In this document: positions 45,031-54,320 of the stretch, one piece after another
How the letters are laid out: each line of letters opens with the position of its first letter
Numbering within the stretch: position 1 is the stretch's first letter
Assembly: GCF_009766105.1 (NCBI RefSeq)
Contig: NZ_LMUH01000013.1
Span: 1-64,000, forward strand
Direction: 5' to 3'
Source of the DNA: Granulicella sp. S156
Lineage (GTDB): Bacteria; Acidobacteriota; Terriglobia; Terriglobales; Acidobacteriaceae
DNA: 64,000 nucleotides
The notes under the pieces: model-generated
Told to the model about the DNA's origin: nothing
The model's database searches: none
The model's input: the letters and a program-made list of their open reading frames with translations, nothing else
Program-made: the position numbers and the translations under genes

Positions 45031-45353
45031 TTTGGAGGATAGGTTTGGAAGACAACTAGTAGTCGTGGGGAGGAAATATGACACCGCTTCGGGGCTGTGT
45101 CCCGTGACATTCTCCTTTCCTGGAAAAGTTACGCAAAGGTTTTCTGCCAGGAAATCCACAACTTTGGGGTCGCATCCTCTGGCTAATCTTCATTTTCGCC
45201 GCGGAGCTCCTCAAATGCATCCAATTTAAGGTAGGATTGGCAGCAAGTAACAAAACCAACTGTCTCTCCGGCAAGTCAATAGCAAGTCGGGAACAATTTA
45301 ATTCGTTGTGGTGTCTAAGGCAGTAGCTATCCCTCGCGGGACCGAGGTTGCAT

Positions 45354-46100
45354 ATGTTTGAAGACTCAATGATGGAATCCGGCGGCAAGATCAAGACCCA
45401 GTCTAAGTACTGGATGATCGCCTCTGCGGCGTTCTGGGGCACTGCCCTGGCGGTCATGATTCTGATTCCGCTGATCTACCCTGAAGCGCTGCCAAAGAAC
45501 TCGCTGGCAGCTTCGATTGCTGCTCCACCCCCACCGCCTCCACCTCCGCCTCCCCCACCGCCGCCTGCGGCCGTGATAAAGCCGGTTCATATGGTGTCGG
45601 AGATCGACCAGGGCCTGCACGCGCCTACCAAGATTCCTAAAGACATCAAGATGCTGAAGGAAGATGCCGCACCTCCGCCCTCGTCTATGGGCGTGGCAGG
45701 CATGAGCGGCATGGCCGGTGGCACTGCTGGCGGCATTATGGGCGGTATGGCAGGTGGTACGGGCAGCGGTCCGGCTATCGTAGTCGCCAAACCCAAGCCA
45801 CAAGGTCCGGCCCGTATCTCAGGCGGTGTAATTGCGGGTAACATCCTCGTCAAGACACAGCCGGTCTATCCTCCGATCGCGCGCGCCGCGCATCAGGGCG
45901 GAACGGTGGTGCTCCACGCCATCATCTCGAAGAGCGGATCGATCATGAGTCTTAGCGTCATCAGCGGTCCAGCTATGCTGCAGGGTGCCGCGACCGATGC
46001 CGTGAAGACCTGGCGCTACAAACCCTATCTCTTGAACGGCGAGCCCACCGAGGTCGATACGACCATCATGGTGAACTTCAACCTCAACGGCGGCAGCTAG
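45354..46100 (+). CDS. TonB family energy-transducing protein
   Basis: A 248-residue protein. A membrane anchor (AAFWGTALAVMILIPLIY) is followed by 14 consecutive prolines, a flexible segment rich in Gly, Met and Ala (GMSGMAGGTAGGIMGGMAGG), and a C-terminal TonB domain from about residue 165 (KTQPVYPPIARAAHQGGTVV, ending TTIMVNFNL). TonB spans the periplasm and transfers energy from ExbBD to outer-membrane receptors. The start at 45354 has GAGG 7 bases upstream. ExbB and two ExbD genes follow, so this is a full Ton motor set. The Gly/Met-rich linker is unusual. Confidence 0.92.
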   Translation: MFEDSMMESGGKIKTQSKYWMIASAAFWGTALAVMILIPLIYPEALPKNSLAASIAAPPPPPPPPPPPPPPAAVIKPVHMVSEIDQGLHAPTKIPKDIKMLKEDAAPPPSSMGVAGMSGMAGGTAGGIMGGMAGGTGSGPAIVVAKPKPQGPARISGGVIAGNILVKTQPVYPPIARAAHQGGTVVLHAIISKSGSIMSLSVISGPAMLQGAATDAVKTWRYKPYLLNGEPTEVDTTIMVNFNLNGGS

Positions 46101-46298
46101 TATTAGGCCGGTACTTTCGCTGGACGGTGTCTCTTGCCGGCCAGCGAGGGTAATCTGCAACTACAATACTCTCGTCCAATGCGGCAGTTTGTTGCAGTTG
46201 CCGTACTCTTCAGACCAGGTTCAACCTCGCGCCAGTCCGGCTCGATCAAATCTATTTTTTGCTAAGTTCGTTCAAAGTAACCAGGAGGAAAGAATTCA

Positions 46299-47048
46299 GT
46301 GATTCTCGCTCATCTCACCAACGTTGCTCATGCCCACACCGCCTCGCTCGCCATGTTCTTTCAGGATGCACCTGCTGAAGTCGGCTTTAGCCCCATGCAG
46401 CTCTGGAGCCAAATGGGCTGGCCCGCCAAGACGGTCGTTATCATTCTCTTCATCATGTCGATCTGGTCTCTCGCTGTGATCATCGATCGCGCTCTCTACT
46501 TCTCCGCTGCCCGCAAGCAGTCGCGTGAGTTTGCTCCCAAGGTTGCAGGCGCCCTCAAGGAGGGCCGTCTCGACGAGGCGATCAAGGTTGCCGATCGCTC
46601 CAAGAAGTCGCACCTCGCAGAGGTTGTGACCGCTGGTCTCAGTGAGTTCCGCAGCTTCGGTTCGGGCGGTGCAATCACTGTTGAACAGGTGGAGAGCTCC
46701 AAGCGCGCTCTCGAACGTGCCGAGTCCATCACCCACGCCAAGCTGAAGAAGGGTCTCAGCGGTCTGGCCACGATCGGTTCCACCGCGCCGTTCATCGGCC
46801 TCTTCGGCACCGTCATCGGCATTCTGAACGCCTTCCGTGAGATCGCAAGCTCGAAGAGTTCCGGTATCGGCGCGGTCGCCAGTGGTATTTCGGAAGCTCT
46901 GGTTACGACTGCGTTCGGTCTGCTCGTCGCCATCCCGGCCGTTATGTGCTTCAACTACTTCACCAGCAAGGTGGAAGCATTCGACGTTGAGATGGACAAC
47001 AGCTCGTCGGAGCTGGTCGACTACTTCATCAAGCAGTCGCATCGCTAA
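46299..47048 (+). CDS. exbB: MotA/TolQ/ExbB proton channel protein
   Basis: A 249-residue inner-membrane protein with three helices: AKTVVIILFIMSIWSLAVII early, then GLSGLATIGSTAPFIGLFGT and GISEALVTTAFGLLVAIPAV. The last two are the signature helices of ExbB/TolQ, which form the pentameric proton channel. The start is GTG at 46299 with AGGAGG upstream. It is 198 bp downstream of the TonB-like gene and is followed by two ExbD genes. It might serve TolQ-like functions as well, but no tolA, tolB or pal is in view. Confidence 0.93.
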   Translation: MILAHLTNVAHAHTASLAMFFQDAPAEVGFSPMQLWSQMGWPAKTVVIILFIMSIWSLAVIIDRALYFSAARKQSREFAPKVAGALKEGRLDEAIKVADRSKKSHLAEVVTAGLSEFRSFGSGGAITVEQVESSKRALERAESITHAKLKKGLSGLATIGSTAPFIGLFGTVIGILNAFREIASSKSSGIGAVASGISEALVTTAFGLLVAIPAVMCFNYFTSKVEAFDVEMDNSSSELVDYFIKQSHR

Positions 47049-47217
47049 CCTGCGCGCCGCTCTGCGGCGTCTCAGTCGAGCAATTACCCTGCGGGAATCA
47101 CACTGAATCTCTCCGGACGCCGCCAAATGGCGTCCGGAGCCTCCAGCTAAGGTCTCCCCAGAGCTCAGTCAGCCTCAGCCAGACCACGGGCAACACGCCC
47201 GGACGGAGTACACTTTT

Positions 47218-47655
47218 ATGGCACAAGCAAAGCGGGAAGAAGGCAAGAAGGTCAACTCGAACATCAACGTGACTCCCATGGTGGATGTCATGCTGGTGCT
47301 CCTGATCATCTTCATGGTCGTCACCCCCATGTTGAATCACAGCGTGAACGTCGAGCTGCCTAAGGTTACGGCATCGACCGTGATGGAGAACGCCAGCAAA
47401 GAAGATGCGATTAACGTCTCAGTCACTCGCGATGGCAAAACCTTTCTCAACGCCGACCAGGTATCGATCGCGGATCTTGGCGTGAAGGTTGCCGATCTTC
47501 TTTCCAAGAAAACGAACCCTGGCGATGACAAATCTGTATATCTGCATGCCGATTCACGTGCCAACTATGGCAAAGTGATGGACACCATTGATGGCGTCCG
47601 CGTCGCCGGCGTCAGTCAGCTCAATTTGCTGACCGATATCAACCAGACTAACTAG
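47218..47655 (+). CDS. exbD: ExbD/TolR family biopolymer transport protein, copy 1
   Basis: A 145-residue protein with a single N-terminal membrane helix carrying the proton-binding Asp in NINVTPMVDVMLVLLIIFMV, then a periplasmic domain (VNVELPKVTASTVMENASKE). ExbD sits inside the ExbB pentamer. GGACGGAG-like sequence lies upstream. A second ExbD follows after 69 bp; the pair is not identical and the two may form a heterodimer. Confidence 0.93.
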   Translation: MAQAKREEGKKVNSNINVTPMVDVMLVLLIIFMVVTPMLNHSVNVELPKVTASTVMENASKEDAINVSVTRDGKTFLNADQVSIADLGVKVADLLSKKTNPGDDKSVYLHADSRANYGKVMDTIDGVRVAGVSQLNLLTDINQTN

Positions 47656-47724
47656 CAGGATGGGGCGGTTCTATATCGCCACGGTCCGATGGAACTAGCG
47701 TTGTAAGACATAAGGAGTATCGAT

Positions 47725-48165
47725 ATGGGAATGGGTGCTGGAACAGCGGGTGGATCAGTTTCGGAGATCAACGTTACACCGTTGATCGACGTACTGCTGG
47801 TGCTGCTCATCATCTTCATGGTCATTGTTCCGACGACGCCGAGGGGCCTTGAGGCGCTGGTTCCCCAGCCGCCCAAGCAGAACCAGCCGCCTCCGCCGGA
47901 AAATACCCGCACCATCGTGGTGGAGGTTACCTCAAGGCCGGGTGGTGGCCCTCCGGGCTGGAAGATCAACGAACAGGACTTCGCCAAGCAGGATATTGCC
48001 CCCAAGCTGACCGAGATCTTCGCGACGCGGTCGGAGAAGGTGATGTTCGTCAAGGGCGATGCGGATCTTGACTTCGGCAGTGTTGCTGAGGCCATCGGCT
48101 TTGGGCATGCGGCTGATGTGACCAACATCGGCATCCTCACACCACAGGTCATGGCTGGTCACTAA
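47725..48165 (+). CDS. exbD: ExbD/TolR family biopolymer transport protein, copy 2
   Basis: A 146-residue paralogue with the same INVTPLIDVLLVLLIIFMVI helix, including the key Asp, but a Pro-rich periplasmic start (PQPPKQNQPPPPENTRTIVV) and a different end. AAGGAG lies 7 bases upstream of the ATG. Tandem ExbD genes behind one ExbB are common in Gram-negative bacteria with many TonB receptors; the reason is not known. It ends the operon, and a hairpin follows before the convergent hemL. Confidence 0.92.
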   Translation: MGMGAGTAGGSVSEINVTPLIDVLLVLLIIFMVIVPTTPRGLEALVPQPPKQNQPPPPENTRTIVVEVTSRPGGGPPGWKINEQDFAKQDIAPKLTEIFATRSEKVMFVKGDADLDFGSVAEAIGFGHAADVTNIGILTPQVMAGH

Positions 48166-48214
48166 AAGCAGGGTACAGGGATGAGGGCTAGACTCTCATC
48201 TCCCGTCACATCGA

Positions 48215-48257
48215 ACGCCCCATCCTCGCGACGATTCATCGTCACAAGGTGGGGCGT
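48215..48257. terminator. Hairpin between exbD and hemL
   Basis: ACGCCCCA at the left pairs with TGGGGCGT at the right, with inner CGACGA/TCGTC pairing and a few mismatches. It lies between two convergent genes and can serve both strands. The rest of the 208-bp gap has no gene. Confidence 0.6.
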
Positions 48258-48373
48258 ATCGCATTTTGTAATAAACTATTTGCAATCAATAACTTACGGG
48301 GAAATTGAATCCCCTCTGGCCTGGGCAGGAATTGAGTGTTTACGGCATTCTCCAACAGTGGTGCCTGCACGCG

Positions 48374-49687
48374 CTACTTCTGAACCTCACGCAACGCTTC
48401 GGCCGCTGCACGCAAAATCGCATCGATCTCTGGCTGCCCATGGGCTGTGGAGACGAAAGCCGCTTCGAACTGGCTGGGCGGAAGCCAGACGCCACGCTCC
48501 AGCATGGCGCGATGGAAGCGTGCAAAGGCTGCTGTATCGGAGCGGCTTGCAGTGGCGAAGTCCGTGACGGCAGAGGGCTCGAAGAACCACGTAAACATGC
48601 TGCCGACGCGGTTCGCTGTGAGCGCAATGCCTTGCTCGGCGGCCAGGCGGGCGACGCCATTGACGATGGCTGCTGTCGTCGCCTCCAGCAGGGGGTAGAT
48701 GGCGTTGCGATGCGCGAGCAGATGCCGGAGGGTCGCAATGCCCGCGGCCATCGCCAGAGGATTGCCGGAGAGCGTTCCTGCCTGATACACGGGGCCGAGC
48801 GGTGCAAGGTAGTCCATGATCTCGGCCCGCCCGCCGAAGGCTCCTACGGGCAAGCCGCCGCCGACGATCTTTCCCAGCGTGGTGAGGTCCGGTGTTCCGC
48901 CAAGTTCGTCCGCAAACAGCTCCTGCGCCCCGCCGGGAGCCAGCCGGAAGCCGGTCATCACCTCGTCGAAGATAAGCAAGGCGCCATGCTTGCGGGTAAT
49001 CTCGCGCAGGCCCTTCAGGTAGCCGGGCGCGGGAGCGATCGTTCCCGCGTTACCTACGACGGGCTCGAGGATGACGCACGCGATAAGTTCAGGATGGGCA
49101 GCAAAGGCCGCTTCGACGGCGGAGAGATCGTTGTAAGGCAGCGCCAGCGTGTGCATGACCGTCTCGTTGGGCACGCCCGCTGAACCTGGAATGCCGAAGG
49201 TGGCAACCCCACTGCCGGCTTTGACGAGCAGCGCGTCTGCATGGCCGTGGTAGCAGCCCTCGAACTTGATGACAAAGGGTCGTCCTGTGAAGCCGCGCGC
49301 AAGGCGAATCGCCGACATGCAGGCTTCGGTGCCGGAGCTGACGAAGCGCAGCTTCTGTATCGACGGAAAGCACTGTTGAACAAGTTCTGCCAGATCGGTC
49401 TCTGCCGCCGTACTCGCGCCAAACGAAGCGCTGTATCCGGCGGCCTCGCGGATGGCCTCCACCGCAGGCGGGAACGCATGACCGAACAGCATGGGCCCCC
49501 AGGAGCCAAAGAGGTCGATGTAGCGATTGCCGTCTACGTCGGTGAGGTACGCCCCTGCAGCGCTGGTGAGAAACGGTGGATCGCCGCCGACCGCGCGAAA
49601 CGCGCGGACCGGAGAATCCACACCCCCCGGAAGCAGGGTTTCGGCGCGGCGTTGCAGCGTTTTGGAGCGGGTTAAATCGAGGGCCAT
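48374..49687 (-). CDS. hemL: Glutamate-1-semialdehyde 2,1-aminomutase
   Basis: A 437-residue PLP enzyme of the class III aminotransferase fold making 5-aminolevulinate from glutamate-1-semialdehyde, the C5 route to heme. Diagnostic blocks: [20 protein letters not shown] at the start, [31 protein letters not shown], and the PLP lysine in [19 protein letters not shown]. Length is normal. It stands alone, divergent from purM with about 210 bp between. Cytosolic dimer. Confidence 0.97.
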   Translation of the reverse strand: MALDLTRSKTLQRRAETLLPGGVDSPVRAFRAVGGDPPFLTSAAGAYLTDVDGNRYIDLFGSWGPMLFGHAFPPAVEAIREAAGYSASFGASTAAETDLAELVQQCFPSIQKLRFVSSGTEACMSAIRLARGFTGRPFVIKFEGCYHGHADALLVKAGSGVATFGIPGSAGVPNETVMHTLALPYNDLSAVEAAFAAHPELIACVILEPVVGNAGTIAPAPGYLKGLREITRKHGALLIFDEVMTGFRLAPGGAQELFADELGGTPDLTTLGKIVGGGLPVGAFGGRAEIMDYLAPLGPVYQAGTLSGNPLAMAAGIATLRHLLAHRNAIYPLLEATTAAIVNGVARLAAEQGIALTANRVGSMFTWFFEPSAVTDFATASRSDTAAFARFHRAMLERGVWLPPSQFEAAFVSTAHGQPEIDAILRAAAEALREVQK

Positions 49688-49898
49688 AACGACAGTATAA
49701 AAGTCGGCTGATAGACTGCGAACTCGCGGTATAAAAAGTCAACATTCATGGCGTAATAAAAGCCAGCACTGTGGCCCAATGAAAGAAGTCACTCTCCTGT
49801 AGCGAGCAACCACCCCTGTGAGCGCATCTTTGTGCTCGTTGGGGACCCTGGTTATCGTTGTGAGGTTGGGTGCCCGATACAGAAAAGATGAGGTGGGG

Positions 49899-51041
49899 AT
49901 GATGAGCGTGGACGATTCAGGGGGAGCGCCACCAGCAAAGCGCGACACGCAGTTGTACAGCCATTCGGAAGAGGCTCGAACTGCGGTAACCGCCAAACGC
50001 GTCACGCGTACACGTGCCACGTATGCCGAGGTGGGGGTCGATCGGGATCGCGCAGCGCTGGCCAATGAGCGTATCAAACTGACCGCGCGGCGCAGCTTCA
50101 ATAAAAATGTGCTCAGCGAGATCGGCGGCTTCGCGGGCTTGTTCTCGCTCGATGCCGAACGCTTTCCCGAGCCTGTACTTGTCGCGAGCACCGATGGTGT
50201 AGGCAGCAAACTGCAGCTGGCCGCACAGCTCGGCCTGCACGGGAGTATAGGCTCCGATCTGGTGAATCACTGCGTCAACGACGTCGCCGTGCAGGGCGCG
50301 ACGCCGCTGTTCTTTCTTGACTACTTTGCTGCAGGCGAGCTCGATGCGAACGTCGTCGAGCAGGTCATTGGCGGAATCGTGGAGGCCTGCAGGGCCAACG
50401 GCTGCGCGCTGCTCGGCGGCGAGACAGCCGAGATGCCGACACTCTATCGCGGCAAGGAGTACGATCTCGCGGGCTTTATGGTGGGTGTCGTCAGCCACGC
50501 GAAGATGCTTTCCGGGGAAAGCATCTCGGAGGGCGATATTCTGCTCGGCCTGCCCTCGAATGGCCTGCACACCAACGGCTACACCCTCGCTCGCAAGTTG
50601 CTGTTTGAGACGGCGGGGTACCGCGCAGACCAGTATGTCAATGAGCTTGGCGACAAGGTTGGCGCAGCGCTGATGCGTTCGCACCGTAGCTATCTCGCCC
50701 CCATCCGCAAGCTGTTGCAGGCCGAGGTCGCACACGCCTTCGCGCACATCACTGGAGGTGGGCTTACGGAGAATCTGCCGCGCATTCTGCCCAAGGGATT
50801 CGCTGCGCAGGTGGAGCTGGCCAGCTGGGAGCCGCCGCCGCTCTTTGCGCATCTGCAAACGCTGGGCAGCGTTGAGAACGAGGAGATGCTGCGGGCATTC
50901 AATATGGGCATTGGGCTGGTTGCAGTAGTACCCGCAGCGCTGCTCAAGAAGGCGCGACTGGTGCTGAGCCGCATGAACGAGCGTTCGATTGTGCTGGGGC
51001 GCATCGTGCGTGGGCAACAGCGCAAGGTGGTTTACTGCTAG
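49899..51041 (+). CDS. purM: Phosphoribosylformylglycinamidine cyclo-ligase (AIR synthetase)
   Basis: A protein of about 380 residues catalysing the ATP-dependent ring closure to aminoimidazole ribonucleotide in purine synthesis. Family blocks: VASTDGVGSKLQLAAQLG, SDLVNHCVNDVAVQGATPLF, GCALLGGETAEMPTLY, and AHITGGGLTENLPRILP. Compared with usual PurM the N-terminus carries about 50 extra residues rich in Ser, Thr and Arg. Starts at 49899 and 49902 (ATGATG behind AGGTGGGG) are about equal. A perfect hairpin follows. purN is not adjacent. Confidence 0.94.
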   Translation: MMSVDDSGGAPPAKRDTQLYSHSEEARTAVTAKRVTRTRATYAEVGVDRDRAALANERIKLTARRSFNKNVLSEIGGFAGLFSLDAERFPEPVLVASTDGVGSKLQLAAQLGLHGSIGSDLVNHCVNDVAVQGATPLFFLDYFAAGELDANVVEQVIGGIVEACRANGCALLGGETAEMPTLYRGKEYDLAGFMVGVVSHAKMLSGESISEGDILLGLPSNGLHTNGYTLARKLLFETAGYRADQYVNELGDKVGAALMRSHRSYLAPIRKLLQAEVAHAFAHITGGGLTENLPRILPKGFAAQVELASWEPPPLFAHLQTLGSVENEEMLRAFNMGIGLVAVVPAALLKKARLVLSRMNERSIVLGRIVRGQQRKVVYC

Positions 51042-51135
51042 GCCGCATCAACATAACCCTGTTCATTCTCTGCGTGTGCCCCTCGTTCACTCAGATACCC
51101 AGCAATCGCTCCATCCTCGAAATAAGCCCATCTCG

Positions 51136-51172
51136 TCCCCACGAGGTTGCCTAACCCGCAACCTCGTGGGGA
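51136..51172. terminator. Perfect hairpin after purM
   Basis: Arms TCCCCACGAGGTTGC (51136-51150) and GCAACCTCGTGGGGA (51158-51172) pair perfectly around a 7-base loop. No U-tract follows directly, so it may be a processing stop or a small dispersed palindrome. Confidence 0.65.
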
Positions 51173-51292
51173 ACGTTCTCTGGTTCGAAAACCCACATGG
51201 CTAAGTACGCTCACCCCCGTGCCCTCGCCGCCTGACCTGCCCCACCGCAACATTTTCCCCGCAATCGCATCTATACACACAGAGGTTTTATT

Positions 51293-51880
51293 ATGTCCAG
51301 GCCCACAGTTCTTCTGCTTGCCCTGGCGACTCTGTCCGCGACTGCGCTAGCGCAGACCACGTACCCAGCCGGTCCAGGAAACTACACGCAAGCTCAATCA
51401 GCTCCAATTCAGCGGTCGTACTCCAACAACGACGCACCCCAGTCGTACAACCAGGACAATGGCTACAACGGCCAGTTTGCCAATAATGGCAATTCCAGCG
51501 CCCAACCCGCTTATGACCCTGGCGCTGCCCAATCCGAAGAGGCGCAGGCCTATCCTCCTCCAGTCGCCTACGCTCCCGCACCTTACCCGTATTACGCCTA
51601 TGGTTATCCCTATGGCTATCCATATGGTTATCCCTACGCTTACGGCGGAGTAGGGATTGGCTTTGGCTACGGCGGAGGCTATTACCGTGGTGGCTACGGC
51701 TACGGTCGTGGCGGCTATGGCTACGGTCGCGGTGGCTACGGCTATGGTCGTGGCGGCTATGGCGGTGGTCGTGGCGGTTACGGCGGTGGTGGTTACCGTG
51801 GCGGTGGTGGCTATGGCGGCGGCTTCCACGGAGGCGGCGGGTTCCACGGCGGTGGTGGCCACGGCGGCGGACATCGCTAA
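51293..51880 (+). CDS. Secreted Gly/Tyr-rich repetitive protein
   Basis: A 195-residue protein with a signal peptide (LLALATLSATALAQ). Residues about 22-100 are rich in Asn, Gln, Pro and Ala; about 100-120 hold five Tyr/Pro/Gly units (YGYPYGYPYGYPYAYGG), and 125-195 consist of repeats such as GGYGYGR (three in a row) and GGGFHGG, ending in Gly/His. This low-complexity composition is seen in surface adhesive or matrix proteins and, for the His-rich tail, in metal binders. No catalytic domain is visible. The frame is real: codon use and the signal peptide are good. Function unknown. Confidence 0.8.
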   Translation: MSRPTVLLLALATLSATALAQTTYPAGPGNYTQAQSAPIQRSYSNNDAPQSYNQDNGYNGQFANNGNSSAQPAYDPGAAQSEEAQAYPPPVAYAPAPYPYYAYGYPYGYPYGYPYAYGGVGIGFGYGGGYYRGGYGYGRGGYGYGRGGYGYGRGGYGGGRGGYGGGGYRGGGGYGGGFHGGGGFHGGGGHGGGHR

Positions 51881-51905
51881 TCCCGCTCTAGCTGAATCCA
51901 ACCCG

Positions 51906-51950
51906 AATGCTCCAACCCTACGCCGATCATCGCGCCAGGGTTGGAGCATT
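51906..51950. terminator. Bidirectional terminator between the Gly-rich gene and the M50 gene
   Basis: Perfect 14-bp arms AATGCTCCAACCCT and AGGGTTGGAGCATT with a 17-base loop, followed by T-rich sequence on the plus strand. It lies between two convergent genes. Confidence 0.8.
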
Positions 51951-51991
51951 TCTCTTGCCCGCAAATCCCCGCATACTCTCTACTCCAAGCC

Positions 51992-53041
51992 TTAGCGAAT
52001 ATTCCGGACCGGCGTAAGAAAGAGCACGAATCCGAGCGCGAGCAGCAGCGCCAGAAAGTAGATGAAGGTCTTCGTGTCGGGCTTCTCCGGCGTGTCGTTG
52101 GTGAAGCAGCGCCATCCCATACCTATGGCGACGAACAGGAACACCCACTGTGTGTTCTGGCCGAAGAGATCTCCCCCTGAGGCGTTTACCGTAAGGCCGA
52201 AGAAGAGGGCGCTCGTCGCAGCGATAAGTGCTCTCTGCGTGCGTGCGAGCGCATAGGTGGCCTGTGCTCCGTCGAGTCCGAAGACCGGCAGCAGGTTGAA
52301 GAGGTTGATCCACGCGCCGACATTGGCGAGTACGAGCCATATCTCTTTATGGGTCGCCCAGTAGATGCCGAAGCAGGACAGCGCTGCGGTGAGGCCGAAC
52401 AGTGGGCCGGCCAATGCGATCGCGGCGAGATCTTCGCGCGAGACACCCATGCCATACCAGCGCACATAGGCGCCGAGGCCAGGGAAGAAGATCGGCAGAT
52501 CGGCCTTGAGGCCGCGGCGCTTTACGGCAATAAAGTGGCCCATCTCGTGGATGAACAGGCAAGCTGTAAAGCCGAGCGCGAACTTCCAGCCGAAGATGGC
52601 CCAGTACAGCCCGAAAAAGGTGAAGATGCCCAGCAGAAACTTCAGCTTGAAGAGAATGAAGATCGCCGACTTGATCTTGAGCAAAAACAATGCAACGGGG
52701 GCGAACGGTCCGAGGCGCTTGGTCCAGCGGGCCTTCTGGTCCTCTTCGGCCTGGAGACGACTATCGATCTGGGTGATGTGCTGCTGAATGCTGGCGGCCT
52801 GTTGTGTGTCTGCGGGGAGCCATTGCAGGGCAGAGCGCCAGCGGTCGCGTGCCTCGGGCCATTTGTGCTCCCGCTCCAATTGCTGAGCGGAGCTGGCCAG
52901 ATCGCTTAGGTGACTACCGTAGGTCAGGGTGTGGCAATCGGGGCACACGAGCGTGCCATCCGCCAACCAATGGCTGCAGTTAGGGCAGTTGTTGATGATG
53001 CTGGGTGATGCCGGTTCCGGCGGTAGAACAGTGGCGGACAT
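51992..53041 (-). CDS. Site-2-protease-family (M50) protein with N-terminal zinc ribbon
   Basis: A 349-residue protein. Residues 19-36 contain a zinc ribbon, CPNC..CPDC (Cys19, 22, 33, 36); about 45-100 are helical and TPR-like; from about 115 there are several membrane helices with the metalloprotease motif HEMGH (His165, Glu166, His169) and the second motif NLLPVFGLDGAQ. M50 proteases cut within membranes, often releasing regulators. The zinc ribbon and helical prefix are an uncommon addition and may select substrates in the cytoplasm. It is divergent from the OYE-family gene. Confidence 0.9.
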   Translation of the reverse strand: MSATVLPPEPASPSIINNCPNCSHWLADGTLVCPDCHTLTYGSHLSDLASSAQQLEREHKWPEARDRWRSALQWLPADTQQAASIQQHITQIDSRLQAEEDQKARWTKRLGPFAPVALFLLKIKSAIFILFKLKFLLGIFTFFGLYWAIFGWKFALGFTACLFIHEMGHFIAVKRRGLKADLPIFFPGLGAYVRWYGMGVSREDLAAIALAGPLFGLTAALSCFGIYWATHKEIWLVLANVGAWINLFNLLPVFGLDGAQATYALARTQRALIAATSALFFGLTVNASGGDLFGQNTQWVFLFVAIGMGWRCFTNDTPEKPDTKTFIYFLALLLALGFVLFLTPVRNIR

Positions 53042-53145
53042 TCGTGAGGCTCTCTATCTTCCTTCAATTCTATGGGACATTGGGGCTGACGACGAAAACG
53101 GGCGGATTGCTTCTTCTGCCTGCGGTCTTCATCTAAGCTTCCACT

Positions 53146-54270
53146 ATGTCTTCCGCGATCCCCGCTCACGACCATCTTTTTGCGCCTCTTCAGCAGCGCA
53201 GCATCACACTGCCCAACCGCATTGTTTGCTCGCCCATGTGCCAATACAGCTCGACCGACGGTTTCGCCTCGGAGTGGCACTTCGTGCACCTCGGCAGCCG
53301 TGCCATCGGCGGCGCGGGTCTTGTGATCACCGAGGCGGCTGCGGTGAGCCCGGAGGGCCGCATCAGCCCGCAGGACCTCGGTATCTGGAAAGATGAGCAC
53401 ATACAGCCGCTCGCTCGCATTACCGCCTTCCTGCGTGAGCAGGGAAGCGTTCCGGGCATCCAGCTGGCTCACGCCGGCCGTAAGGCCAGTATGGCGGTGC
53501 CATGGGAGGGACAGCACACAGTCTCTCCCAGTGAGGGTGGATGGGAGAATGTCGTTGGGCCTTCGGCAGAACGCTATTCCGAGCATTACTCTGTCCCGCA
53601 TGAGTTGGACCGCACCGGTATGGACAAGGTTGTCGCCGATTTTGCGGCCGCTGCCCAGCGTGCGGTGAAGGCCGGTTTTCTGCTCGCAGAGGTTCACGCA
53701 GCACACGGTTATCTGGCGCACGAGTTTCTTTCGCCGCTCTCGAACAAGCGCACCGACGAGTACGGTGGCAGCCTCGTCAATCGTGCACGCTTTCCGTTGG
53801 AGATCATCCGCGCGGTGCGTTCGAGCTTTCCTGAGGACCTGCCGGTCTGGGTGCGGCTCTCGGTTACGGACTGGGTCGAAGGCGGTTTGAGCGTGGACGA
53901 TGCGGTCGAGTTCGCCAAACTGGTGAAGGCCGAGGGCATCGACTTGATCGATGTCTCGTCGGGCGGGAATGATCCGCGGCAGCAGATTCCTGTGGGGCCG
54001 GGGTATCAGGTGGCTTTTGCCGAACGAATCCGCCACGAGGTAGGTATCGCGACTGGCGCAGTTGGAATGATCACTGGTCCTGCACAGGCAGACCAGATCA
54101 TTCGCACCGGACAGGCGGATCTCGTGCTGCTGGCGCGCGAACTGCTGCGCGATCCGTACTGGCCGATTCACGCGGCGGACGCATTGCATCATCCCGCGAG
54201 CTGGCCGAAGCAATACGAGCGCGGAGCTTTGGGCAAGGTGGAGCGGAGACAGGCGCTGGCACGGAGCTAA
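53146..54270 (+). CDS. NADH:flavin oxidoreductase, Old Yellow Enzyme / YqjM type
   Basis: A 374-residue TIM-barrel flavoprotein. The N-terminal SPMCQYSS contains the active-site Cys32 typical of the YqjM (thermophilic-like) branch, QLAHAGRKA follows, and EVHAAHGYLAHEFLSPLSNK contains the substrate-binding histidines. Such enzymes reduce the C=C bond of activated alkenes with NAD(P)H and FMN and are usually part of electrophile defence. No regulator is adjacent. A shared terminator separates it from convergent infC. Confidence 0.93.
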   Translation: MSSAIPAHDHLFAPLQQRSITLPNRIVCSPMCQYSSTDGFASEWHFVHLGSRAIGGAGLVITEAAAVSPEGRISPQDLGIWKDEHIQPLARITAFLREQGSVPGIQLAHAGRKASMAVPWEGQHTVSPSEGGWENVVGPSAERYSEHYSVPHELDRTGMDKVVADFAAAAQRAVKAGFLLAEVHAAHGYLAHEFLSPLSNKRTDEYGGSLVNRARFPLEIIRAVRSSFPEDLPVWVRLSVTDWVEGGLSVDDAVEFAKLVKAEGIDLIDVSSGGNDPRQQIPVGPGYQVAFAERIRHEVGIATGAVGMITGPAQADQIIRTGQADLVLLARELLRDPYWPIHAADALHHPASWPKQYERGALGKVERRQALARS

Positions 54271-54277
54271 AGAAAAC

Positions 54278-54304
54278 AAAGCCCTCTCGATTGGAGAGAG
54301 CTTT
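54278..54304. terminator. Bidirectional terminator between the OYE gene and infC
   Basis: AAAGCCCTCTC and GAGAGAGCTTT pair with one mismatch around a short loop, with A-run before and T-run after, so it can work on both strands. A further GAGAGAGCTT copy lies just beyond. Confidence 0.78.
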
Positions 54305-54320
54305 CCACTTGAGAGAGCTT

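Noticed and set aside
45023-45229. A 68-codon frame overlapping the end of repeat copy A2
   Set aside because: It begins within the palindromic element and has no recognisable protein character; likely chance.
51178-51200. T-loop-like GGTTCGAAAACC suggesting a tRNA
   Set aside because: No acceptor, D-arm or anticodon stem can be built around it.
51560-51880. Tandem DNA repeats resembling a CRISPR or minisatellite
   Set aside because: They are the coding repeats of the Gly/Tyr-rich protein; unit length and spacing do not fit CRISPR.
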